The notes: generated by a model not told the origin, from the letters alone. DNA of 36,748 nucleotides from Arthrobacter sp. efr-133-R2A-120 (GCF_030209835.1 NZ_JARVRF010000075.1:1-36748); one strand, 5' to 3'. Counted from the first letter of the stretch, positions 1 through 9,225 are shown. Translations and numbers: made by a program.

Positions 1-61
1 AAGGCTCCCGCACAGCCCTTCGGCGTCGCGAAAAGCGAAACAAGGAAAACTGGTCTCAAAA

Positions 62-385
62 TCAGGTGCTAAGTTCCCAATGAATCCGGATCGCGTCAGC
101 GATCGGGCCGGCGGTGACGTCTACCTGAAAGGCCACGGGCGCGGTACCTGTCGCTTCAATGACGGTGTCGTGGTAAACCCGGCCGCATGACGGACACAGG
201 GTGTAGAGGTCCTCATCGTCGGGCCACGCGGCCAGTCCGGCAGGGACCGGCGACTCTGCTCCCGCGTAAACAGGGACGCCCTGCGAGTTGGCCTGAATCA
301 ATCCCTCTTTGCTGACCGTGTTTCCGCACAGGCAAGTGATCGTGGTGACATCATGACCGATGACATCAGCGAATTCAGTGTCCAT
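62..385 (-). CDS. small zinc-ribbon-like protein, unknown function
   Basis: A 107-aa soluble protein with no signal peptide or membrane helix. Two Cys pairs are visible, CLC near residue 19 and CPSC near residue 64, spaced like the knuckles of a zinc ribbon, so metal binding is likely. The ATG is preceded by GGGAG at a good distance (reverse strand around 391-395). It is divergent from the next gene with a 130-bp gap. I do not recognise a named family, and a function cannot be assigned from the sequence. Confidence 0.7.
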   Translation of the reverse strand: MDTEFADVIGHDVTTITCLCGNTVSKEGLIQANSQGVPVYAGAESPVPAGLAAWPDDEDLYTLCPSCGRVYHDTVIEATGTAPVAFQVDVTAGPIADAIRIHWELST

Positions 386-519
386 TTGAGCTCCCCGGCG
401 TCGGAAGAGACGTTCTGCTTGTAGTTTATGCCTGCCGATCCGCCGGATGTTTGACCCCGCGCGACTTAGCTGACGGTTTACCCGTTGTTACCCGACAGCC
501 GGGGCGGGAAGATGTTCCC

Positions 520-858
520 ATGCTGCCTGAGGAGCGTTTCAACGTGCTGGTCGATGAATTCAGGGCCAGCCCCGGCGTGAGCGTGCCGGGAGAACCGGGG
601 CAGCGCGGATTCGGTTCGAACGCGCTGAAGGTTCACGGCTCGATTTTTGCGATGATCTCCGGAGGAAGGCTTGTTGTGAAGCTGCCGCACCAGCGGGTCG
701 AGACGCTGATCGGAACCGGAGTTGGTGCGCCGTTTGACGCCGGAAAGGGCAGTGCAATGAAGGAGTGGCTCACCGTCACTGCCGATGATGAGGAGACATG
801 GCTGGCCCTGGCACGTGAGGCCTTGGACTTCGTGGGGTCTCAGCGAAGAACACAGTGA
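520..858 (+). CDS. YjbR/TfoX-N-like small protein
   Basis: A 112-aa protein starting MLPEERFNVLV. The pattern 'KVHGSIFAMISGGRLVVKLP' followed by 'FDAGKGSAMKEWLTV' and a C-terminal 'WLALAREALDFV' is typical of the MmcQ/YjbR and TfoX N-terminal-like fold, which is small, cytosolic and of poorly known function. An in-frame TTG at 451 would add 23 residues. The ATG at 520 is preferred because GGGAAG lies just upstream and the family begins near there. Its stop is 9 bp before the DinB-like gene, so the two are probably co-transcribed. Confidence 0.72.
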   Translation: MLPEERFNVLVDEFRASPGVSVPGEPGQRGFGSNALKVHGSIFAMISGGRLVVKLPHQRVETLIGTGVGAPFDAGKGSAMKEWLTVTADDEETWLALAREALDFVGSQRRTQ

Positions 859-867
859 AGGGAAGCG

Positions 868-1371
868 ATGAAATCCAACGAACTGCTGCAGGATGCTTTT
901 GGCCGGATCCGTGACGTAGTGGCCGCAACCCTGGAAGGGGTCGACGACGAGTCCCTGGTCCGTCGGCCCGCCGGCACCGGAAACTCGATTGCGTGGTTGA
1001 TCTGGCACCTCAGCCGCGTGGAGGACGTCCAAGTCGCGTCCGCCGCCGGGATGAAGCAGGTCTGGATTTCGCAGGATTTCGCCGGCCGTTTCAAGCTGCC
1101 GCTGCCCGAACGCGACACCGGCTACGGCCACTCGAGCGATAAAGTCGACGCGGTTCAGGCCCCGCCGGAGCTATTGCTCGAATATTACGACGCCGTGCAC
1201 CGGCAGACGATGGCCTTCGTGGAAACGCTCGACGACGAGGACCTTGATCGCATCGTCGACACCCGCTGGGACCCGCCCGTCACTCTCGGCGTGCGCTTGG
1301 TCAGCACGATCGCCGATTGCCTTCAGCACGCGGGGCAGGCCGCCTACGCCAAAGGCCTAGGCGGCCGGTGA
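868..1371 (+). CDS. DinB-like (DUF664-type) four-helix protein
   Basis: A 167-aa protein. The N-terminus (MKSNELLQDAFGRI) and the motif 'SIAWLIWHLSRVEDVQ' are typical of DinB/DUF664 proteins, where this His and a later one ('LQHAGQAAY', near residue 157) help hold a metal ion. Members include mycothiol- or bacillithiol-dependent S-transferases, so a thiol-transfer or detoxification role is possible but unproven. GGGAAG lies just before the ATG. It follows the YjbR-like gene by 9 bp and converges with the MFS gene, leaving only 9 bp between the stops and no visible terminator. Confidence 0.8.
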   Translation: MKSNELLQDAFGRIRDVVAATLEGVDDESLVRRPAGTGNSIAWLIWHLSRVEDVQVASAAGMKQVWISQDFAGRFKLPLPERDTGYGHSSDKVDAVQAPPELLLEYYDAVHRQTMAFVETLDDEDLDRIVDTRWDPPVTLGVRLVSTIADCLQHAGQAAYAKGLGGR

Positions 1372-1380
1372 GCGCACCCC

Positions 1381-2817
1381 TCATGCCACGTTGCGAGATA
1401 CCGCGTTCCGAGGTTTGAAGACCAACCCCAAGACGGCTGCCAGGGCGAGCGCGGAAAGGACGGTTGCCGACCAGAACCCGGCCCGCCCGCCGGTCAGGAA
1501 GTCGCCAGGGATCGCGAAGGCTGCGTAGATAGAAGCCACGATGGCCAGGCCGACGGCGCCGCCCAGTTGCTGCATTGTCTGGAAGAGTCCCGACGCGGAC
1601 CCTGCGTGCTCGGGTTCGACATTGCGAAGCGCGAGCGTCGTCAGTGGCATGAACGTCATGCCGGCGGAGATTCCAGTGCCCAGGAGTGCAAGCAAAACAA
1701 GGGCGAACGGGGTGTCCGTTTTCAGTTGTGTGAGCGGCAAGAAGGCGACGACGCGGAGCGCGGTGCCAAAGATCACGAGCCGGACGGCCCCGAAGCGCTC
1801 AAGTAGCCGCGGGACGATCCGCGACATCGCGAAGATGCTTAGCGGCATCGGCAGGAACGCAAGCCCGGTCACCATCGGCGTGAGGTGCAGATCGTCTTCG
1901 AGGTACTGGACCATAAGGAAGAACATCGCCAGCATGCCACCGTAGGTTGCCGCCATCGCGGCCAGCGCCGCCAGTCGGCTCGGGCTGCGCAGCAGTTGCG
2001 GTCGGAGCAGCGGGTGCGCCACCCTCCGCTCGGTAACGGCGAGAACTGCGATCAGCGCTGCGCCGACAAGCAGGCCGCCGATCGTGCGCGGGCTGGACCA
2101 GCCGACGTCGCCCGCTTGGATGAGTCCCCACACGATGGCGACGGCGCCGCCCGTCGCGGTCACCGCTCCGAGGAGGTCGAAGCGTCCGGGCCGCCGGGGA
2201 GTTTCCGCGACGAGGCGCGGCACCGCGATGAGGACCACGACGCCGATCGGCACGTTGATGAAGAGGGTCCACCGCCAGCTGGTGGTGTCGGTGAGGAGTC
2301 CGCCGAGGATGAGCCCGAGCGCGCCTCCCATTGAGGCAATGGCGGAGAACAGGGCGAGCGCCCGGTTCCGCGCGCCGTCGTCCTTCGCGCTGGTGGTGAT
2401 GAGCGCGAGGACGCTCGGGGCGGCGAATGCGGCGCCTAGGCCCTGGAGTGCGCGCGCGATGACGAGGAGTAGGGGCGAGGTGGCCAGGCCACCAAGCAAT
2501 GAGAAGAGCGTGAAGGCTGCGACGCCCACCAGGAAGGTGCGACGACGGCCGAGGACGTCACCGATCCGTCCACCCAGCAGCAGGAGGCCGCCGAAGGCGA
2601 CGGCGTAGCCGTTCAGGACCCAGCTGAGCTCGGCCCGGTCGAAGTGGAGGTCGGTGGCGATGTGGGGGAGCGCGACGTTCACGACGGTCGCGTCGAGGAC
2701 AAGCATGAGTTGGGCCAGCATGACCAGCCAGAGGCCAATGCTGCCGGCGCGGCCGCGCGGATTTCCGCTTGTCCGGGTGATCCTGGCTGGTGCGCGTGTG
2801 GCAATTGTGGGTGTCAT
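1381..2817 (-). CDS. MFS drug efflux transporter, DHA2 (14-helix) type
   Basis: A 478-aa integral membrane protein. After a basic N-terminus, helix 1 carries 'LDATVVNVALPHIA', the hallmark of DHA2/EmrB-QacA proton antiporters. 'GGRIGDVLGRRRTFL' is the loop 2-3 MFS signature, and 'ALGLILGGLLTD' is motif C of antiporters. The length and hydropathy suit 14 helices. The likely role is export of toxic compounds. It is divergent from the TetR gene at 2933, and the shared intergenic region holds two palindromes. The regulator therefore probably represses both genes and is released by a pump substrate. The substrate cannot be read from the sequence. Confidence 0.9.
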   Translation of the reverse strand: MTPTIATRAPARITRTSGNPRGRAGSIGLWLVMLAQLMLVLDATVVNVALPHIATDLHFDRAELSWVLNGYAVAFGGLLLLGGRIGDVLGRRRTFLVGVAAFTLFSLLGGLATSPLLLVIARALQGLGAAFAAPSVLALITTSAKDDGARNRALALFSAIASMGGALGLILGGLLTDTTSWRWTLFINVPIGVVVLIAVPRLVAETPRRPGRFDLLGAVTATGGAVAIVWGLIQAGDVGWSSPRTIGGLLVGAALIAVLAVTERRVAHPLLRPQLLRSPSRLAALAAMAATYGGMLAMFFLMVQYLEDDLHLTPMVTGLAFLPMPLSIFAMSRIVPRLLERFGAVRLVIFGTALRVVAFLPLTQLKTDTPFALVLLALLGTGISAGMTFMPLTTLALRNVEPEHAGSASGLFQTMQQLGGAVGLAIVASIYAAFAIPGDFLTGGRAGFWSATVLSALALAAVLGLVFKPRNAVSRNVA

Positions 2818-2855
2818 GGGAGGTGTCCTGTTCTAGCCGAAGGGGCTGACGTACA

Positions 2856-2880
2856 CTAAGAGGAGAGTTGCTCCGCTTAG
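2856..2880. promoter_or_regulatory. imperfect palindrome, candidate operator
   Basis: The arms CTAAGAGGAG and CTCCGCTTAG are reverse complements at 9 of 10 positions around a 5-bp centre. The site lies 39 bp upstream of the MFS start and could be a second binding site for the TetR protein. Its sequence differs from the neighbouring perfect palindrome, so the same protein need not bind both. Confidence 0.45.
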
Positions 2881-2886
2881 AACTAT

Positions 2887-2903
2887 ACGGAGACACTCTC
2901 CGT
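2887..2903. promoter_or_regulatory. perfect palindrome, likely TetR operator
   Basis: ACGGAGACACTCTCCGT is a perfect 7-3-7 inverted repeat. It lies 30 bp upstream of the TetR GTG start in the divergent MFS/TetR promoter region. The size and place are typical of TetR-family operators that control both the pump and the regulator. Confidence 0.7.
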
Positions 2904-2932
2904 TTTGCAATGGTGTATTGAAAGGTGTTTCT

Positions 2933-3481
2933 GTGCGCGCTGACGCTCAACGCAACCGCGACCGGATCGTGGAGGTTGCACGTGCACTCTTCCGGGCCAA
3001 AGGCTTCGAGGCTGTTTCGATGGACGAAGTCGCCAAAGCGGCCGAGGTTGGACCCGGCACGCTCTACCGGCACTTCCCGACCAAAGAGTCGCTGTACGAC
3101 GCGGTCCTCGAGGCGTGGGCAGAGAAGGTCAACGCCGCAGTCAGCCAGGCACTTACCCTCGACGTCCCTGCGCGGGAGCGGTTGTTGAGTTGGCTGACCG
3201 ACTATGCGTCGATGCTGACAGAACACAAGGGCGCCGCCGCACGGATTACCGCCGCGCTCGGCGACCCCGGTTCCCCCTTTGCAGCAAAGTGCCAGACCTA
3301 TCTGGGGGCCAATCAGCGCGTGATCGAAGCGTTGGACTCGGCCTTGCGCCCTGGAGTCGATGCAATGCAGATCAGCCGGCTCGTCGGCGGCGTGGCCGTG
3401 GTTGTGGATAGCAGCGAACTTCCCTCCGATGCAGCAGCATCGATGCTCGCGGTAGTCGCTGACGGACTTATCGCTTCCTGA
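2933..3481 (+). CDS. TetR/AcrR-family repressor
   Basis: A 182-aa protein. Residues 1-50 form the TetR helix-turn-helix: 'RIVEVARALFRAKGF', 'SMDEVAKAAEVGPGTLYRHF' and 'TKESLYDAVLEAW'. The C-terminal ligand domain resembles the SbtR-like C-terminal type. The GTG at 2933 is preferred over an upstream TTG at 2918 because GAAAGG sits 7 nt before it and family members start right at this point. It is divergent from the MFS pump and presumably represses it through the palindromes at 2856-2903. Confidence 0.9.
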   Translation: MRADAQRNRDRIVEVARALFRAKGFEAVSMDEVAKAAEVGPGTLYRHFPTKESLYDAVLEAWAEKVNAAVSQALTLDVPARERLLSWLTDYASMLTEHKGAAARITAALGDPGSPFAAKCQTYLGANQRVIEALDSALRPGVDAMQISRLVGGVAVVVDSSELPSDAAASMLAVVADGLIAS

Positions 3482-3926
3482 CGCGATTTAGGGAGCGCGT
3501 TCGGGGACGCTCCCCGATCCTCCTGCCCTCTTGGAGCGCTTTGCCCTGTGTCAGGCGACCCTCGCTCACTTATGGCGCGTTTTTCGCGTTCGCTCGCTCA
3601 CTATGACGACGGCGCACGGGTGCGCAGGAGCGTTTAGCACTGGCGGGCTACTTGCGCCGTGGCGCCATCCTCGCTGAACTTTCCCTGGCCTGTGTATGCC
3701 CTAAGTGCCTTGCCGCCGACCGCCGTCGTGCGCCCTCCGGGTGCAACACGGGCAACACTCGCAAATTCGTTAACTAATTCGAGTAGGGATCACTCAAGGC
3801 TGCCCAGAAGCCCGTCCGTAGGATCCGAAGTGAGCCGAAGATGGCTCACTGCCATTGCTTTTGGGATGCAATGTGCGGCAGCACCAACCCCCGGCAGGGC
3901 CCTGAACCATGCCAAGGACGCACATC
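3482..3926. other. 445-bp intergenic region with hairpins and a short direct repeat
   Basis: No convincing gene is seen. Behind the TetR stop lie overlapping inverted repeats (see 3491-3517). CTCGCTCACT recurs at about 3561 and 3593, and GCGCACGGGTGCGC at 3612-3625 is a 14-bp palindrome. The last 100 bp presumably carry the promoter of the secreted protein gene. Confidence 0.5.
3491..3517 (+). terminator. mutually exclusive hairpins after the TetR gene
   Basis: GGGAGCG pairs with CGCTCCC (loop 10), while TCGGGGA pairs with TCCCCGA (loop 3), and the two structures overlap. It lies 10 bp after the stop codon. There is no T-tract, so a terminator role is only likely. Confidence 0.45.
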
Positions 3927-4841
3927 ATGAAAACTGCAAAACTCATGGCCGTCGCTTGCCTTTCGCTTGCTTGGATAGCCACACCATTCACCCCCGCGAA
4001 TGCCGCACCCATGGAGGTTTCTGGGATCGTCTTGGGTAGCGACATTTCCTGGCCCCAATGTGGTGGCGGGCTACCTTCCGGCCAGGCGTTCGGGATCGTC
4101 GGCGTGAACGACGGCCGGCCGGCCACCGCGAATCCCTGTCTCGCCGAACAGTTGGGCTGGGCCAACGGTTCGGCGGGCGGGACGAGCCAGCCGGCGTCCG
4201 CCGTGTATGTGAATACCGCCAATCCCGCGGGGTATGGCGGCTGGTGGCCGGCATCCGATGCGGAGGTGGGCGTGAGCGGTCGCAACCCATATGGGAGCTG
4301 CGACGGGACAGCTTCGGCGGCGTGCGCCTACCTCTACGGTTATGGAATGGCCTTCGACGACGTCAATCGTTACGGGATCAGCGACCCCGCCAAGCGCATG
4401 TGGTGGCTGGACGTGGAGACCGGGAACGCCTGGTCCTGGGACACTGTGGCCAACGCCGCGGTTATTGAAGGCATGGCCGCCTTCTTGCAGAGCATTGGCG
4501 CGGCGGTGGGCATCTACTCGACCTCGTACCAGTTCGGACTAATCGCCGGTCGGCTTCACCCCGACAGCAACCTGAACGGACTTAAGAGCTGGCTTGCCGG
4601 AGCAACGTCTCCGGAGTCCGCTGTGGAACTCTGCTCCGCCCCGCCACTGACAGCCGGCGGCGTGGTTGCGCTCACCCAATTCACCACCGACTTCGACTAC
4701 AACTACTCCTGCATTCCGCCTGCGCCGCCGCCACCCCCGCCGCCAGCTCCGGTAGTGGCCCCGCCAAAGCCCCCGGTTCCGACGCTGACTGAATATGCCA
4801 ACGGAAAGCGCAAGCCGGTACTGTCCATACCGCAGGGCTGA
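3927..4841 (+). CDS. secreted GH25-like (lysozyme-fold) protein with proline-rich tail
   Basis: A 304-aa protein. It has a lysine-bearing N-terminus, a hydrophobic segment and an Ala-x-Ala site (ANAAP, about residue 27), so it is exported by Sec. The mature part starts 'GSDISWPQC' and later has 'WWLDVETGN' (Asp162, Glu164), 'GIYSTSYQF' and 'ALTQFTTDFDYNYS', the strand-end pattern of GH25 lysozyme-like barrels. The family hydrolyses peptidoglycan, but the first motif is DISWPQC rather than the usual DVSxxQ, so activity is uncertain. The tail (residues 260-290) is a run of Pro and Ala that may span the wall. The start at 3927 has AAGGAC upstream; an ATG at 3909 is less likely. Confidence 0.75.
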   Translation: MKTAKLMAVACLSLAWIATPFTPANAAPMEVSGIVLGSDISWPQCGGGLPSGQAFGIVGVNDGRPATANPCLAEQLGWANGSAGGTSQPASAVYVNTANPAGYGGWWPASDAEVGVSGRNPYGSCDGTASAACAYLYGYGMAFDDVNRYGISDPAKRMWWLDVETGNAWSWDTVANAAVIEGMAAFLQSIGAAVGIYSTSYQFGLIAGRLHPDSNLNGLKSWLAGATSPESAVELCSAPPLTAGGVVALTQFTTDFDYNYSCIPPAPPPPPPPAPVVAPPKPPVPTLTEYANGKRKPVLSIPQG

Positions 4842-4910
4842 CGGCTCCCCGCCAAGGTTCGTGACGCGTCGTTTCGTGACCTCAGGCAACGATGGACCAG
4901 ACTTAGGGAC

Positions 4911-6278
4911 GTGACCAACAAACCCCGCCCCGGCCTAGCGATCGCTGCACTGAGTCTCGGGACGGCGCTGAACCCGCTGAACTCGTCGATGATCGCCGTC
5001 GCGCTCGTGGTTCTTCGCCAGGACTTCGCGCTCGACGTCGCCACGGTCACCTGGGTGATCACGTCCTTCTATCTCGCCTCGGCGGCTGGCCAGCCGCTCA
5101 TGGGCCGCCTGGCGGACCGCTTTGGTCCGCGGAGGTTGTTTACCTTCGGCATGGCAGTGGTCGCAATTTCATGCGTTCTGGCGCCGTTCTCGCCGAACTT
5201 TGCGCTGGTCTGCGTGGCCCGCGCGCTCATGGCGGTGGGGACCGCGACGGCGTACCCGTGCGCCGTCGTCATGGTCTCGACGCTCAGCCGGCAGGCGAAC
5301 ATCAGCTCCACCCGGCCTCTGGGGCGGATCCAGATGGCGAACACCTCGGCCGCTGCGGTGGGACCCGTCGTCGGCGGCCTCCTGGTGAGCCTGGTCGGCT
5401 GGCAGGCGCTGTTCGCGATCAACGTGCCGATCTCGCTTCTGGCCCTGATCGTGGTGCAGCGTGTGGCGCCGCCCGACGTCGGACGCGAAAGCGGCAAGCT
5501 CTCCGCCCTCCTTCGCGATTCGGACATTCCGGGCATCCTGGCGTTCATCGCTTCGTTGACGCTGGCGATGATGGCGCTGCTCAACGTCATGCCGGCCTAC
5601 CGCTGGTGGTTCATCGCCGTCGCTGTTGTATTGGCCGCGCTGTTTGCCTGGCGCGAGTTGCGTTTCAGTCCGCCGTTCCTGGACTTGCGGCTGCTCGGCC
5701 GGAACCGGCCGCTGCTGCTGTTGTACTTGGGTTTCGCGGTGTTCAGCGCGGTCTACTATTTTGCTTTCTTCGGGCTTCCGCAGTTGCTGCAGCAGGCGGG
5801 AAAGTACGACGCCGGGGTGGTCGGCCTGCTGATGCTTCCCCTTGCTGCCATGTCGGTTTTCATGACGCCGGTGACGGTGCGGTTCATTGAGCGGTTCGGC
5901 GTGCGGTCCGTGATGATCGCCGGCGTCGTGCTTTTGGCGCTGGCTTCCGGTGCGCTCGGGGTGCTGACGCTGTCCTTCTGGCCCCCGCTGGTGCTCGTGC
6001 TCACCGCGCTGATGGGTGTGCCGTATGGGGTGGTCAGCACGGCATCGAACCAGGGCTTGTATGTGTCCGCACGGCCCGAGGACAGGGGAGTGGCAGCCGG
6101 GATTTTCCAGACGTGCCGATACCTCGGGGCCATCACGGCGACGGTGCTCATTGGTGTGCTGTATGGGCCCGGGGTCAACCAGGCAAACTGGGGGCTCATG
6201 GTGTTGGTGATGCTGGGGCTGAGTGCGGTGGTGTTTGTGTTGGCCCTGGCTTGGCGGAAGCCGGGGGCAGTGGGTTAA
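4911..6278 (+). CDS. MFS transporter, DHA2-like
   Basis: A 455-aa membrane protein with about 14 hydrophobic helices. Helix 1 'LNSSMIAVALVVLRQDF' matches the 'LDxTIVNVALP' position of DHA2 antiporters, and 'MGRLADRFGPRRLFT' is the loop 2-3 signature. 'AVGPVVGGLLVSLVGWQALFAINVP' covers antiporter motif C and the following loop. The helix 1 Asp typical of drug pumps is replaced by Asn-Ser. The GTG start has AGGG very close upstream. No regulator is adjacent. It is probably an efflux pump of unknown substrate, unrelated to the pump at 1381. Confidence 0.87.
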   Translation: MTNKPRPGLAIAALSLGTALNPLNSSMIAVALVVLRQDFALDVATVTWVITSFYLASAAGQPLMGRLADRFGPRRLFTFGMAVVAISCVLAPFSPNFALVCVARALMAVGTATAYPCAVVMVSTLSRQANISSTRPLGRIQMANTSAAAVGPVVGGLLVSLVGWQALFAINVPISLLALIVVQRVAPPDVGRESGKLSALLRDSDIPGILAFIASLTLAMMALLNVMPAYRWWFIAVAVVLAALFAWRELRFSPPFLDLRLLGRNRPLLLLYLGFAVFSAVYYFAFFGLPQLLQQAGKYDAGVVGLLMLPLAAMSVFMTPVTVRFIERFGVRSVMIAGVVLLALASGALGVLTLSFWPPLVLVLTALMGVPYGVVSTASNQGLYVSARPEDRGVAAGIFQTCRYLGAITATVLIGVLYGPGVNQANWGLMVLVMLGLSAVVFVLALAWRKPGAVG

Positions 6279-6348
6279 GTCCCATCGCGCCGCTCCGAAA
6301 CCCGCTGCGGCTCGACAGACCCCCTATACCTACTCCGACCCACCTTGA

Positions 6349-6392
6349 CCACTCATTTTCAGTGCAATGCCCACTCAATTTCAGTGCAATGC
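6349..6392. repeat. tandem 22-bp repeat, two copies, left flank of the LuxR gene
   Basis: Two directly adjacent 22-bp units, each CCACTCA(T/A)TTTCAG followed by TGCAATGC, differ at one base. On the other strand they read ATTGAGTGG, the same core as the array at 9226-9297. The two clusters therefore face each other around the LuxR gene like terminal inverted repeats. Helically phased multiple terminal repeats of about this length are known at ends of IS21-family elements, but no transposase is present. Confidence 0.75.
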
Positions 6393-6517
6393 ACACTGAG
6401 TGATCATTTTCGCCCGTAGCGTTGGATAGATTGTCAGGCTAAGGCTCTGGGGCGCTCTCCGCAGATTTGGAAGGCCACTAGGCTCTCACATTTCAAAGCT
6501 GCGTTAGGAGTTGGGAA

Positions 6518-9079
6518 TTGTTCGAAGAGGAAACCCGACGGGCACTTGACTACGTGTCTCGCGGCGTGAGCGTACGGATCGTCGGCGGCCCCGGAAGTGG
6601 AAAATCGACGGTCCTGCAGTCGATCGCCGCTGGCCTCGAAAAGGCCGGTGTCACGGTCTACAGCCTCTCGGGTTCGCGGCTCCTGAATGAGACCCCGTTC
6701 GCAGGGATTGGCGCACTCGGACTGGAAGGGCGCGGGCAAGAGAATGGGCCGCTAGGAGTCGCGAACGTGCTTGCCGAACGGTTGGCTCGGCGAGGCCGCC
6801 GGGCACTCGTTGTTGACGATATCGATGAGCTCGACAAGGAATCAGCGGCAGTCATTGACATTGTTCAAGGGCGGACCCAACGGCCGCTTGTGGTAACGAT
6901 GGACGATGCCCCACTGTACTCAGGGGCCTCAGTGTTCATGCCTGCCCGATGGCCGGAGGCAACGATTCGACTCAGTCCTCTTCACTACGATCAAGTCAAC
7001 AAACTGCTGGCCCAGACACTCGGGTCGCCGCCGGATGTGGATTTGACCACCGCCGTGCTCATGAAATCTGGAGGCAGCCCGGGACTCGTGGTCAGGATCG
7101 CCCAAAGCGCAGAGCTGAGCAAGCAACTTATCCTCCATGGTGGACAGTGGAGAATGGGTGGGCACACACTCTGGAACGAATATCTACAGAGCACCGTCCA
7201 GGAACTCCTTCACGGACTAAGCGCCGATGAACGGACGGCTTTGCATACCCTGTCCGTGGTGGGAGCCCGGCCGCTGGGGTCCCTGAAGCCAGTAGTTGAG
7301 GCAGATATCCTGGACAGGCTCGAAATGCGGGGGCTGGTTGCGCTCACCGGAGACAGCAGCGGAGCCGTATGGGTAAGTGTCAGTCCGCACATTGTTGTCG
7401 ACTATTTCCGTGACCCTTACGTTCGATCCTCCCGCAGGGTGCTGGCGGATCGGAGTAACCGGGAGATCGATTCCCCCGCCCGGCCGGTAAAGAGTTCCTC
7501 TCCTGAGCTTCTGGCCGAGTTGACCCGAGACCTGCGGAGTGAAGCCGGCGACGGCACGGCTGCGACGCAGCATTTCCAAGAACAGCTACGGGAACTGGAG
7601 GAATCACAATTCAGCGTCTGGGAGTCCGAAAAGACCATGTCCAACGCAGCAGCGTTCCTCAAGTTCTACTGGGGCGGGCCGATCGATCCCTCACGCATCG
7701 AACAAGTCTTCAGCGAAACTGAGGCGGTAGAAGCTGATTCAGGCGATCACTTCTTCTTCGCCATGACCCGGGCGCTGTGGGCCATAGTCAATGGCGGCCA
7801 ATTAGCTGTGGCGACGGACATACTCCGGGCGATCGGCCAAGCTCACCCCGATTGGAAAGCAGAAGCTCAGGCGTTCGCACTCTACCTGCAGGCGTCCTTT
7901 GACCGAATGCCTTTGAACCTCGACGAAACCTTGGACGGGCTACGCAGCAGCCATCCCGAGAGTGGCGTTCTGCCAGTCATCAGGGGCATTCTGGAGCTCT
8001 ACCGCTTCGATGCCCAGGCTGCCCTCCGGGCCCTTGATTCAGCAGATGGCTTCGACCTTGCCGCTGGCATGGAACCCTTCGTCCGTGGACTCGCTCTCCA
8101 TATTGCCGGCCACCCCGAGGAAGCGCTGATCTTCTCCCTCAGCCAACGCGCCGCGGCGCGGCGCCGCCTTGATCAATTCGGCTTCGTCGCGAACAGTTAC
8201 GTCACGGTTCTGGCAATGACGGAACAGGGACTCAGCAAGGAAGCTGAGCGGGTGATGGACAGTGTCTTCGCGCTCGGACGCCCCGGCTTCCTGGTGAACT
8301 TCCTCCATGACGCTTTGCTCAGAATCGCCGGCCTTCGCGTATTGGCCAGCTCCGGTAAGAATGTCCCCTCGCTGGGGATTCAGGCACGCAAAGACGCCGC
8401 CGACATCGGCCCCCTGCCTGGAACCGGAAAAGCAGTCTATGAGCTCGTTACCCGGAAATACGCCGATCCAGCCGAGTTTGATGAAAAGGCTGCCGACCTT
8501 CTGGAACAACAACTAGACCGGGGTTACATCACCGAAGCCGTGTATGCCTCATTGTTCATGCTGTCCCTCTACCCCGGACACAAGATCCTGGAGACCACGC
8601 AACGGCTACTGCAGGAAAACGGCGTGAACACCCATGCCCAGTTCCTTGCCATCGCCGGTGCCATTCGTGACCGCGACCACCAACTGCTGAAGATTCTCCT
8701 GGACCAATACGAAGTGGACTTTGACCTTCCCGCGATCACCAGGCTCCTGAAAGGCGTGGTGAAGGGTCACCTCCTCAAACGCCACCGAGGTTTGGCCAAA
8801 ACCTTTCATCAAATCATCTCAACTTTCGAAAACCGCTTCCCGCCAGAAGGGGTACTACTGACCCTCGACACGGGAGGGCATCCTCAGGGTCTGACTCCTC
8901 GGGAGAGGGAAATCGCCATCCTGGCAGGCAGCCAACGCACCCCCGAAATCGCTGCCCTCCTGGGGATCAGCCCCCGGACCGTGGAAAACCACATATCCAG
9001 AGCCCTTGCCAAGACCGGAACCACCACGCGCCAGTCCCTTTATGAGCACGCTCGAAACTCCCAAACAAGCGGTGGATAA
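6518..9079 (+). CDS. large LuxR-family (LAL-type) ATPase transcriptional regulator
   Basis: An 853-aa protein. Residues 23-31 (GGPGSGKST) are a Walker A motif and 'ALVVDDIDELD' near 95-105 is Walker B, giving an AAA/STAND-type ATPase. A long helical middle follows. Residues 791-845 hold a LuxR helix-turn-helix: 'LTPREREIAILAG' and 'TPEIAALLGISPRTVENHI'. Such regulators switch on transcription after ligand- or ATP-driven assembly. The TTG start is supported by AGGAG 7 nt upstream. It lies between two inverted repeat clusters and directly upstream, in the same direction, of the coupled peptide operon at 9470, which it probably controls (inference). Confidence 0.88.
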   Translation: MFEEETRRALDYVSRGVSVRIVGGPGSGKSTVLQSIAAGLEKAGVTVYSLSGSRLLNETPFAGIGALGLEGRGQENGPLGVANVLAERLARRGRRALVVDDIDELDKESAAVIDIVQGRTQRPLVVTMDDAPLYSGASVFMPARWPEATIRLSPLHYDQVNKLLAQTLGSPPDVDLTTAVLMKSGGSPGLVVRIAQSAELSKQLILHGGQWRMGGHTLWNEYLQSTVQELLHGLSADERTALHTLSVVGARPLGSLKPVVEADILDRLEMRGLVALTGDSSGAVWVSVSPHIVVDYFRDPYVRSSRRVLADRSNREIDSPARPVKSSSPELLAELTRDLRSEAGDGTAATQHFQEQLRELEESQFSVWESEKTMSNAAAFLKFYWGGPIDPSRIEQVFSETEAVEADSGDHFFFAMTRALWAIVNGGQLAVATDILRAIGQAHPDWKAEAQAFALYLQASFDRMPLNLDETLDGLRSSHPESGVLPVIRGILELYRFDAQAALRALDSADGFDLAAGMEPFVRGLALHIAGHPEEALIFSLSQRAAARRRLDQFGFVANSYVTVLAMTEQGLSKEAERVMDSVFALGRPGFLVNFLHDALLRIAGLRVLASSGKNVPSLGIQARKDAADIGPLPGTGKAVYELVTRKYADPAEFDEKAADLLEQQLDRGYITEAVYASLFMLSLYPGHKILETTQRLLQENGVNTHAQFLAIAGAIRDRDHQLLKILLDQYEVDFDLPAITRLLKGVVKGHLLKRHRGLAKTFHQIISTFENRFPPEGVLLTLDTGGHPQGLTPREREIAILAGSQRTPEIAALLGISPRTVENHISRALAKTGTTTRQSLYEHARNSQTSGG

Positions 9080-9225
9080 CTGGACGCCCGGCCGCAGATC
9101 CTCGGCTGCAATTCAGCTGGGAGTATGACTGCTCTTCGGCTGCGCGCGCCACGGTGAGTCCGGGCCCTTCCCTGAGTCGGAGCTTGACGCACTACCTATC
9201 TACCAGTGTCAAGTGTTTTGCACCT

